Translations under genes and position numbers: made by a program | NCBI GenBank assembly: GCA_023410575.1 | Contig: JAEYPP010000031.1 | Coordinates: 12,148 to 76,147, forward strand | Source of the DNA: Bacillota bacterium | Lineage (GTDB): Bacteria > Bacillota > Clostridia > Lachnospirales > Lachnospiraceae | Length of the DNA: 64,000 nucleotides | Reading direction: 5' to 3' | Notes under the pieces: model-generated | Database searches by the model: none | Seen by the model: only the letters and a program-made list of their open reading frames with translations | What the model was told of the DNA's origin: nothing | In this document: positions 8,822 to 15,828 of the stretch, one piece after another | How the letters are laid out: every line of letters begins with the position of its first letter | Numbering within the stretch: the stretch's first letter is position 1

Positions 8822-8850
8822 CACGCTTTCACTTGAATGAAGTTCGTAAT
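8822..8850. repeat. R1 fragment (left half of core)
   Basis: CACGCTTTCACTTGAATGAAGTTCGTAA matches the left half of the R1 core (compare 36270-36297) with one or two changes. The right half and both arms are missing. It ends just before the ribosome binding site of the response regulator gene. Confidence 0.7.
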
Positions 8851-8871
8851 GAGAAGAAGGAGGTTATGAGT

Positions 8872-9567
8872 TTGGATTTGAAGAAAATACTAATAATTGA
8901 AGATGATGTGAAGCTTCGAACTCAGATAAAGAATATACTGGATAACTATGGATACAAGACTGTCTGTGTAGAAGATTTTCAACAGGTGGAGGATGTCTTT
9001 GTGAAGGAAGTGCCTGATTTGGTTTTACTTGATATTAATTTACCGTATTACGACGGAAATTACTATTGCAGGAGCTTTCGCAGAAAATCCAAATGTCCAA
9101 TTATTATTATATCCGCACGAAACAATGATAGTGATCAAATTCTTTCGATTGAACTAGGAGCAGATGATTATCTTATAAAACCTTTTTCTATTCCAGTGCT
9201 TACAGCTAAGGTAAATGCAGTAATGCGTAGAAATTATGGAGAATATTCGAATGGAGAGGAACTTATTATTGAATATCATGGACTTCTATTAGATGGAAGC
9301 TGCTTTCGTATCTCATATCAAGGAAAGTGGGAGGAGCTTAGCAAGAACGAATATCGATTAATGAACAAGTTACTTCAAAATCCGAACAAGATTATATCAA
9401 GGGATGAGTTATTAGAAGAGATTTGGGATGACAGTACGTTTGTCGATGATAATACACTAAATGTGAATGTAACAAGATTAAGATTAAAGCTTTCTAGTCT
9501 TGGGCTTGAAGATGTGATACATACAAAACGTAAAGCAGGTTATTTGTTAGTAATAGAAAACGAGTAG
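8872..9567 (+). CDS. OmpR-family response regulator (BceR-like)
   Basis: About 231 residues. The receiver domain has the acidic pair in ILIIEDD, the phospho-acceptor aspartate in LVLLDINLP (residue 54) and the conserved lysine in LIKPF (about 103). A winged-helix output domain follows, with ISRDELLEEIWDD and a C-terminal VIHTKRKAGYLL hairpin. It is the first gene of a four-gene block with a short-loop kinase and a large ABC permease, which is the Bce/Psd/Vra arrangement for sensing cell-wall-active peptides. Start choice is uncertain: AAGGAGG at 8857-8863 is 8 bases from TTG 8872 but only 2 from ATG 8866. A longer form from TTG 8833 would translate a repeat fragment and is rejected. Confidence 0.93.
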   Translation: MDLKKILIIEDDVKLRTQIKNILDNYGYKTVCVEDFQQVEDVFVKEVPDLVLLDINLPYYDGNYYCRSFRRKSKCPIIIISARNNDSDQILSIELGADDYLIKPFSIPVLTAKVNAVMRRNYGEYSNGEELIIEYHGLLLDGSCFRISYQGKWEELSKNEYRLMNKLLQNPNKIISRDELLEEIWDDSTFVDDNTLNVNVTRLRLKLSSLGLEDVIHTKRKAGYLLVIENE

Positions 9568-9579
9568 AAGAGGATGGAT

Positions 9580-10635
9580 ATGAAGAATAGTAAACTGAAT
9601 TTGTCAAAATTACTGGTTGAATTCTTAAAGGACAAAGCATGTTCTTCGCTGATCTATGTTCTTGGTTGTTGCGTTATTATATTGTTTTATCAGATATCTA
9701 CAAAACATAAATTAGAGGTTGCTTATCCTATCGCTCTAGCAGTAGGTATTTATCTGATTTATTTGGTATGCTCATTTATTTTATATGCTATTACAGTAAA
9801 AAAGTTTTCACGAATGTTATATCATCGTGCAAGCATTGATGAGTTTTATCATGAGAGGGATAAGCGAATTGCTCAGATTATGAATCAAATTCATCATGAT
9901 TATACAAGCCAGATGATGGGGATGAAAGAAGAAAAACAATCGGAGTTGAATATGATTTCGGCTTGGGTACATGGGATGAAAACTCCAGTGACCGTGACGG
10001 ATTTGATTCTCCAAAGGGTTAGGAATCATGAGATGAGTTTAAATGATGTAGTTCCAGAACTACTAGATGAGAATAAAAAAATACTTGATTTACTCGATAA
10101 TATTCTGAATATGATACGTCTACAGGAATTTGAAAAGGATTATCTTCCAGAGGCAATCGACCTTGGGGCAGAGCTTCGTAGTTTGATCAATGATAATAAA
10201 TCTTTATTCATACAAAGTAGAGTGTTCCCTAAATTTGAGGCTCCGAAGGATCCTATTGTGATTTTAGCTGATACAAAGTGGAATCGTATTATGTTACAAC
10301 AAATTATCTCGAATGCTGTGAAGTATTCAAGAGTTGACAAGGAAAATGATGAAGCAAAGTATGTGGAATTTGGATATAAATGCAGTACAACTAGCAGCGG
10401 AACACGATTAGATTTTACGATTCAAGATCATGGAATTGGTATTCCAGAGTGTGATAGGAGCCGAGTATTCGATCTGTTTTTTACTGGGGAAAATGGAAGA
10501 AAGGTAGAGCAGTCTAGTGGTATTGGATTGTATTTTGCAAGAGAGATTTGCAAGATGTTTGGCGCTCAAATTTTTGTTGATTCTAACCTAGGGCAAGGGA
10601 CAACGGTGACTATCCGTTATCTTACAAAATCGTAA
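9580..10635 (+). CDS. Intramembrane-sensing histidine kinase (BceS-like)
   Basis: A 351-residue kinase. Two N-terminal membrane helices (about residues 17-37 and 45-68) are separated by only a few residues, so there is no extracellular sensor domain; this is the intramembrane-sensing type. The phospho-acceptor region is WVHGMKTPV (histidine about residue 131). The ATPase domain has N-box ISNAVKYS, G1 DHGIGIP and G2 SSGIGLYFA. In Bce systems such kinases read the activity of the partner ABC transporter. The ATG at 9580 is 6 bases after AGAAGAGG; an ATG at 9574 directly abuts the ribosome binding site. It follows the regulator gene by 12 bases. Confidence 0.93.
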   Translation: MKNSKLNLSKLLVEFLKDKACSSLIYVLGCCVIILFYQISTKHKLEVAYPIALAVGIYLIYLVCSFILYAITVKKFSRMLYHRASIDEFYHERDKRIAQIMNQIHHDYTSQMMGMKEEKQSELNMISAWVHGMKTPVTVTDLILQRVRNHEMSLNDVVPELLDENKKILDLLDNILNMIRLQEFEKDYLPEAIDLGAELRSLINDNKSLFIQSRVFPKFEAPKDPIVILADTKWNRIMLQQIISNAVKYSRVDKENDEAKYVEFGYKCSTTSSGTRLDFTIQDHGIGIPECDRSRVFDLFFTGENGRKVEQSSGIGLYFAREICKMFGAQIFVDSNLGQGTTVTIRYLTKS

Positions 10636-10663
10636 GTTTATGTAAGAATAATGAATGGCTGTC

Positions 10664-10683
10664 TCTTATGCTTTGCGATAAGA
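10664..10683. promoter_or_regulatory. Possible operator before the ABC ATPase gene
   Basis: An inverted repeat TCTTAT-N8-ATAAGA lies in the 90-base gap between kinase and ATPase genes. A second spaced pair, TTACA (10622-10626) and TGTAA (10641-10645), resembles the half-sites reported for BceR-type regulators but with wider spacing. Either could be the regulator's target; this is inference. Confidence 0.35.
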
Positions 10684-10725
10684 TAGCATCAGAACAACAA
10701 AAAGCGTTCAAACAAGGAGGCCAAG

Positions 10726-11490
10726 ATGAAAGTATTAGAAGCATATAACATTACAAAAACATATGGAGACCTAAATACAGATAATGAGACGAAGGCTTTA
10801 CGGGGAGTAAGTCTATCGGTAGATAAAGGTGAGTTTATTGCCATTATGGGACCAAGTGGAAGTGGAAAATCAACTTTAGTTAATATTCTGAGTGGAATTC
10901 TATCACCAACGAGTGGTACCGTTACAATTGAAGGGAAAGAACTTCAAGAAATGGATTCGTATGATATGGCATTGTTTCGAAGAAGAAAGCTTGGCTTTGT
11001 ATTTCAGGAATTCAATCTGTTAGATCATCTGACTTTGCAGGAAAATGTCATGCTACCTTTAGTACTTGATAAAAAAAGCAAAGATGAAATGATTGTAAGA
11101 TCAATGGAAACAATGAAACTTTTTGGGATTGACCAATTAGCAAATAAATATCCTTATGAATTATCAGGAGGACAACAGCAAAGAGCTGCAGTTAGTCGTG
11201 CTCTTATGAATGAACCAGCCTTAATTTTTGCGGATGAACCAACCGGTAACTTAGATTCCAAATCATCGAATGCCATTATGCACTGCTTTGAGAAAATCAA
11301 TCAAGAACAACAGGTTACGATATTAATGGTAACGCATGATGTTTTTGCAGCTAGTTTTTGCAAAAAGGTTATTTTTATTAAAGATGGAAAGATTCATATG
11401 GAAATTGTTAGAAAAGGAGAGCACAAAGAGTTCTTTGATCAGATTTTAGACTGTCAGGCAATCGTAGGGGGTGAAGACAATGACATTTAA
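10726..11490 (+). CDS. ABC transporter ATPase (BceA-like)
   Basis: A 254-residue ATP-binding subunit of the MacB/LolD/BceA group. Walker A is GPSGSGKST (about residue 43), the Q-loop lies in GFVFQEFNLL, the signature is LSGGQQQRAA and Walker B is LIFADEPTGNLD. It energises the large permease encoded next. AAGGAGG ends 5 bases before the ATG. The downstream permease gene begins 11 bases before this gene stops, so translation is probably coupled. Confidence 0.95.
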   Translation: MKVLEAYNITKTYGDLNTDNETKALRGVSLSVDKGEFIAIMGPSGSGKSTLVNILSGILSPTSGTVTIEGKELQEMDSYDMALFRRRKLGFVFQEFNLLDHLTLQENVMLPLVLDKKSKDEMIVRSMETMKLFGIDQLANKYPYELSGGQQQRAAVSRALMNEPALIFADEPTGNLDSKSSNAIMHCFEKINQEQQVTILMVTHDVFAASFCKKVIFIKDGKIHMEIVRKGEHKEFFDQILDCQAIVGGEDNDI

Positions 11491-13381
11491 AGATGTAATT
11501 GTGAAAAATTTCTTTGGACAGTTAAAAAAATATATGGCTTACTTTTTAAGTTGCACGTTTTGCATTTTATTCTTTTTCATGTATGCAACAATTGTATTTA
11601 ACAAGAGTCTTAACAATAGCGATGGCGCTGAGATGCTTCAATATGCGATGCCATTGACGATTGTATGTATCTTTTTCTTTTCCATATTTTTTACGTCTTA
11701 TGCTCATAATTCCTTCATTAAGGGAAGAAATATGGAATTTGGTGTATATTTTACGTTAGGAATGCATCAAAAAGATTTATGCCGTCTTGTATTGTATGAG
11801 AATTTCATCGTTGCAGTTGTTTCGCTGGTTACAGGAATTGGAATCGGATCTTTGGCTTCCCGACTATTCCAGATGTTGGTGAGTGATATTTTAGACTTAG
11901 ATAACATTCCATTTGAACTAGATTATCAATCCTTCCTTGTGACCATTATTTTGTTTGTTGTTGTATTTGCCTATAATATCTTACGTTCTACCCATCGACT
12001 TAAAAAAAGTGATATTCAGTCAATGCTTCATGAGATGAGAAAATCACAAGGAAGAAAGAATGTATCTTCTAATGCAATTCTTGGTTGCGCAGGTATCCTT
12101 ATACTTGTCATTTCCCTGTTTTATCTGAATCTATTATGCAGTCATCCAAAGTCATTAGAACAACCATTGCTTTTAATGTTGTATTTGATAGTTGCATATG
12201 GTGGGCTTTACTTGATGACATACTATGGCGGTAATTTTATTATAAATGCAATTAAGAAAACAAGATTATATACGAAGAAATTGTTGTCGGTTACGCAAAT
12301 TCATCATCGTTACCACCAGAATCAGACGATTGTTTTTGTTTTAAGCATACTCATTAGCATTACTGTGTTTATTGTTGCTTCTCCTTTTTCTTTACTTGAA
12401 ATCTCGGAAAGTATTGCAACAGCAAATGGTGAGGCGATACATCTTGAATATTGTACTATGAAAAGCCAAAACAGTAATGCAGTCAGTTTAGAGAACCGTT
12501 TGTTTGGAGCAGAAGAAATCGAACGACGTGCAGAAATCCCATTCTATGAACTTAAGTACAAAGAAGTAACCGTTCCAGTCGTAAGTGCTAGTATTTACAA
12601 TCAGTGGATGGAAGACAAGGTGAATGTATCAAAAGGAGAGTGTATCAATTTACTGTTAACATGGATACCAGGTAATGGTGGAGTTAATGTTGGAGATACG
12701 ATGTCTTTTACGAATGGGGAACAGATATATGAATTTACAGCTATATTCTCTGATCGTGGTGATTTTGTGACAAAATCTTATCCAATTGAGCAAATGATAG
12801 TATTAAATGATTTAGATTATGAACAAATCGCAAAAAAAATGCCAGACAATAGTTTGGGTAACTATCATCTGACTGATTTTAAAGATTGGAAAGAAATGAA
12901 GGATAAAACATTATCCTTCTATGAGCAGATTAAAGATGAGATTCGAGGTATTAAGTGTGTTGCTCAATCCTATGAAGATAGTATACGATTTTATTCCACC
13001 TTTTTATTACTTTGTGGAATGTTAGGAATCTTATTCTTTATTGCCGCTGGTAGTGTATTATATTTTAAGCAGTATACTGAACTACCTCAGACCAAAAAGA
13101 CTTTTTATAAACTATATAAAATAGGCGTTACAAAAAAAGAGGTGGGGCATATCGTAGGTACCGAATTAAAAGTGGTGTTCTTTGCCCCAATGTTTTTTGG
13201 AAGTTTTCTTGGCTTGTCCTTGATTTATCTCATGACTCATATTGTTGGTGGTGGTGATTATATACGACCATTTATGAAGAATGCTAGTTTTATCGTTGTA
13301 ATTTACTTTTTATGTCAAACAATTTTTTACTTTATGACGAAGAAAAAATATGTTCATGAGCTGACCACAGTTCAGAACTAA
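11480..13381 (+). CDS. ABC transporter permease (BceB-like, FtsX domain)
   Basis: A 633-residue membrane protein, the usual size of BceB-type permeases. About ten hydrophobic segments are visible: one near residue 20-40, three before residue 170, two or more between 195 and 300, and three at the C-terminus. A large soluble stretch (about residues 305-510) lies between segments seven and eight; it is the extracellular domain thought to bind the peptide antibiotic or lipid II-cycle target. The ATG at 11480 is 5 bases after AGGGGGTGA; a GTG at 11471 would start inside that ribosome binding site. With the kinase and regulator it forms the predicted sensor and flux-detoxification complex. The substrate cannot be told from sequence. 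Confidence 0.92.
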   Translation: MTFKDVIVKNFFGQLKKYMAYFLSCTFCILFFFMYATIVFNKSLNNSDGAEMLQYAMPLTIVCIFFFSIFFTSYAHNSFIKGRNMEFGVYFTLGMHQKDLCRLVLYENFIVAVVSLVTGIGIGSLASRLFQMLVSDILDLDNIPFELDYQSFLVTIILFVVVFAYNILRSTHRLKKSDIQSMLHEMRKSQGRKNVSSNAILGCAGILILVISLFYLNLLCSHPKSLEQPLLLMLYLIVAYGGLYLMTYYGGNFIINAIKKTRLYTKKLLSVTQIHHRYHQNQTIVFVLSILISITVFIVASPFSLLEISESIATANGEAIHLEYCTMKSQNSNAVSLENRLFGAEEIERRAEIPFYELKYKEVTVPVVSASIYNQWMEDKVNVSKGECINLLLTWIPGNGGVNVGDTMSFTNGEQIYEFTAIFSDRGDFVTKSYPIEQMIVLNDLDYEQIAKKMPDNSLGNYHLTDFKDWKEMKDKTLSFYEQIKDEIRGIKCVAQSYEDSIRFYSTFLLLCGMLGILFFIAAGSVLYFKQYTELPQTKKTFYKLYKIGVTKKEVGHIVGTELKVVFFAPMFFGSFLGLSLIYLMTHIVGGGDYIRPFMKNASFIVVIYFLCQTIFYFMTKKKYVHELTTVQN

Positions 13382-13494
13382 TTAACTAAGTAAAATCATT
13401 TCATAACATTGCCAATGATGAGACCAACGGTTATAATTATGACAATGATTGCATTTAGGAGTGAGCTTAAAACGGCTAATCGAAAGGAGAATGT

Positions 13495-13911
13495 ATGAAG
13501 TTAGAGGCAAAAGAAATTCTTCATCTTCATGTTATTTGTGAAAAAGAGATGGAAGTCAAAGAAGATGGACGTGGTTATTTACGTGTCATACCAATTGTGG
13601 GTGGAACATTCGATGGAATAATTAATGGAACCATTGTACCAGGAGGTGCAGATTGGAATACTACCTATGGTGAAGGGGTTGCGCATGTATTTGCCAAATA
13701 TCTATTAAAAACAGAGGATGGAGTTTATATCGCAATTGAGAATGAAGGAAAGATTGATTTTTCGAAAGAAGTAAGAATTCGAACAGTTCCAAGATTCCAA
13801 GTAAGCAATGACAGTCCTTATGCATGGCTTAATAATGGAGTATATGTTGGAGAATTAAATTTTGGAGAAAAGCCAGGTCAGATTGAGATTATAATCTATC
13901 AGTTGAGTTAA
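13495..13911 (+). CDS. DUF3237 domain protein
   Basis: A 138-residue soluble protein. It fits the DUF3237 family: GRGYLRVIPIVGGTFDG is followed by GTIVPGGADW and a later YVGELNF near the C-terminus. The family forms beta-barrel folds of unknown function and is often found near catabolic enzymes. AAGGAG lies 5 bases before the ATG. It stands alone, 113 bases after the permease gene, and points toward the MATE gene on the other strand. The family call is from motif memory; no role is assigned. Confidence 0.75.
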   Translation: MKLEAKEILHLHVICEKEMEVKEDGRGYLRVIPIVGGTFDGIINGTIVPGGADWNTTYGEGVAHVFAKYLLKTEDGVYIAIENEGKIDFSKEVRIRTVPRFQVSNDSPYAWLNNGVYVGELNFGEKPGQIEIIIYQLS

Positions 13912-14006
13912 AAGACATAATCGTAGGTATAAGAGAGAAGGATGATTACATTGAGCCAGGAATTAAGTGGATGTTAGGAGTTTAACTTTAATTTATTATA
14001 TTGATA

Positions 14007-14112
14007 AAATGAGCTATATCTTATATTTTCAGAGTGCGTTACAAGCCCTACATTTACTTTTGTGGGCTTGTAAGCATCGTGCTACAGTGAAAATAGATGA
14101 TATAGCTCATTC
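14007..14112. repeat. R2 structured repeat, copy a
   Basis: AATGAGCTATATC (14008-14020) is an exact complement of GATATAGCTCATT (14099-14111). Inside, TATTTTCA pairs with TGAAAATA and ACAAGCCC pairs with GGGCTTGT around a 15-base loop. The core, in particular TTTTC-x-GAGTGC and GCTACAG-x-GAAAATA, is shared in reverse orientation with copy b at 37376, although the outer arms have no similarity. It fills the gap between two convergent genes and could also serve as a terminator, but there is no clear T-run. Confidence 0.75.
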
Positions 14113-14121
14113 CTTTTGTAA

Positions 14122-15468
14122 TTAGTGAATGACATTCTTCTTCCATCGACCAGTAAAATAGAAAACTAAAACCATAATAAACGAACCAAGGGAAGCAACA
14201 GGAGCACCTAATCCAATTCCCGTTAATCCCCAATCGATTACTTTCCCAAATATTAAAGAGGCCGGGATACGAAGGAGTAGGGAAGACATCATGCTATTAA
14301 TTAAGGAAAATGTTGTGTGTCCAGCTCCGATAAATAGACCATTTAAGCAGAAGACAAACGGAACTATTATGTAATCAAAGCTAAAAGTTCTCATATAAGT
14401 TACTCCACTTTCAATTACGACTGGATTGCTGTCAAACAATGAGATAATTGGTCCAGCAAATCCTTGTGCAATACCAAAGATGATTAAGGATATGATGACA
14501 GATATTGTTAGGCCAATATGACAGCACTTCTTTGCTCGTCCCCATTCGTTGGCGCCAATATTCTGAGCGGCCATAGTGGAAATGGAGTTACTCATGGCAA
14601 TTGCTGGCATAATCGCAAAACTATTAAATTTTCCAACAACACCAACAGCAGCAGAAGCTTCCACACCAATTTCATTCACAAGTGTAGTAATTACAAGGAA
14701 TGATAAGGATACTACACCATTTTGTACTGCACTCGGAAGTCCAATTTTAATAATCTGAGTGAGTCGATGTGTTTGGATTCTAAATGACTTTAATTTAAAA
14801 TCAAAGATAAAATTATTTTTCTTTAAATAAATTATGCAAAGAATCATACTCAAGGCCTGAGAGAATACCGTGGCAATTGCCGCTCCTTGTGCACCCATAT
14901 CAAATATGCCTACTAAAATTAGGTCTAGTACAATATTCGTAAAGCAAGCAATTGTGATAAACCAAAAAGGACGCTTGGAATCCCCCATTCCACGTAGAAT
15001 ACCACTTAATGCATTATATCCAAAGATAAATATGATACCTAGACTTGTTACGATTAGATATTTTCTCGATTCATCAAAAGACTCTGCGGGTGTTTTTAAT
15101 AGATGTAGAATTGGATTGCCAAACACAATCATGATTACTGTCAGAATTACACCAAGCAAGGCAAGCAGTGTGATTAGGGTAGAGGTTGTTTCTTTTGTTG
15201 ATTGTTTATCCTTTGCACCGATTGATTGGGCAATAATAACAGTACCACCAGCACATAAACCAATAATAATATTTGTTACTATAAAGGTAACATTTCCGCC
15301 AATATTGACGCCAGACATACTTTCAGTTCCACTGAATTTGCCGACTATCATCATATCCGCTACATTATACAAGGACTGGATAATGTTTGAGGCTAGAAAT
15401 GGAAGCGAAAACATGATTAGTTTTCTTAGCACGCTTCCTTGCGCTAAATCATTTTCAAATTTACTCAT
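14122..15468 (-). CDS. MATE family efflux transporter
   Basis: A 448-residue protein with twelve hydrophobic segments in two pseudo-symmetric halves, the standard size for MATE (multidrug and toxic compound extrusion) carriers. The N-terminus has FSLPFLASNIIQSLYNVADMMIVG, split here as LPFLASNIIQ and YNVADMMIVG; the second half begins with GLPSAVQNGVVS near residue 245. These proteins export cationic compounds in exchange for sodium ions or protons. The start ATG lies behind an AGGAGAG. It is transcribed against the neighbouring genes, and its upstream region has a spaced TGTTACAT/ATGTAACA inverted repeat that may be a repressor site. Substrate unknown. Confidence 0.93.
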   Translation of the reverse strand: MSKFENDLAQGSVLRKLIMFSLPFLASNIIQSLYNVADMMIVGKFSGTESMSGVNIGGNVTFIVTNIIIGLCAGGTVIIAQSIGAKDKQSTKETTSTLITLLALLGVILTVIMIVFGNPILHLLKTPAESFDESRKYLIVTSLGIIFIFGYNALSGILRGMGDSKRPFWFITIACFTNIVLDLILVGIFDMGAQGAAIATVFSQALSMILCIIYLKKNNFIFDFKLKSFRIQTHRLTQIIKIGLPSAVQNGVVSLSFLVITTLVNEIGVEASAAVGVVGKFNSFAIMPAIAMSNSISTMAAQNIGANEWGRAKKCCHIGLTISVIISLIIFGIAQGFAGPIISLFDSNPVVIESGVTYMRTFSFDYIIVPFVFCLNGLFIGAGHTTFSLINSMMSSLLLRIPASLIFGKVIDWGLTGIGLGAPVASLGSFIMVLVFYFTGRWKKNVIH

Positions 15469-15497
15469 ACAACTCTCCTATAATTTTCTTATCCATA

Positions 15498-15534
15498 TGT
15501 TACATCTTTCTAAAAAATATTACAATATGTAACA
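15498..15534. promoter_or_regulatory. Possible operator upstream of the MATE gene
   Basis: TGTTACAT (15498-15505) and ATGTAACA (15527-15534) are perfect complements 21 bases apart, in the likely promoter region of the minus-strand MATE gene. Their role is inferred from position only. Confidence 0.35.
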
Positions 15535-15699
15535 GAGTAAATTATTAAATTATGTAAGAGCTTCCATTGGAGAAGGCTGTTTTTTGTGGAAAATGTTGAA
15601 AAAAATCAGGCGCCGTGTTAAAAATTGTGTATTTGTTTACATTTCACAAAAAGTGAATTTGCATACTATAAAAAAAGAACGAAATTTACAAAATAGTAG

Positions 15700-15728
15700 T
15701 TCCCAGTTAGAAATTTGTGTGATATAAT
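15700..15728 (+). promoter_or_regulatory. Predicted promoter of ppdK
   Basis: TTCCCA (15700-15705) and TATAAT (15723-15728) are 17 bases apart, about 100 bases before the ppdK start. Further upstream a TTTCAC-N5-GTGAAT inverted repeat is centred near 15651. Nothing else is evident in 15535-15828. Confidence 0.5.
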
Positions 15729-15828
15729 CGTATTGGCGACTATGGGTGGCTTCCCAAAATAAGTTTAGTGTACATATGGAGAAGCAAAAATATACATGGT
15801 CATATATATTTATAGGAGGAAATATCAC

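Noticed and set aside
14870..15532. A 220-codon plus-strand frame opposite the MATE gene
   Set aside because: It is the antisense of the MATE coding region and shows no family features or ribosome binding site.
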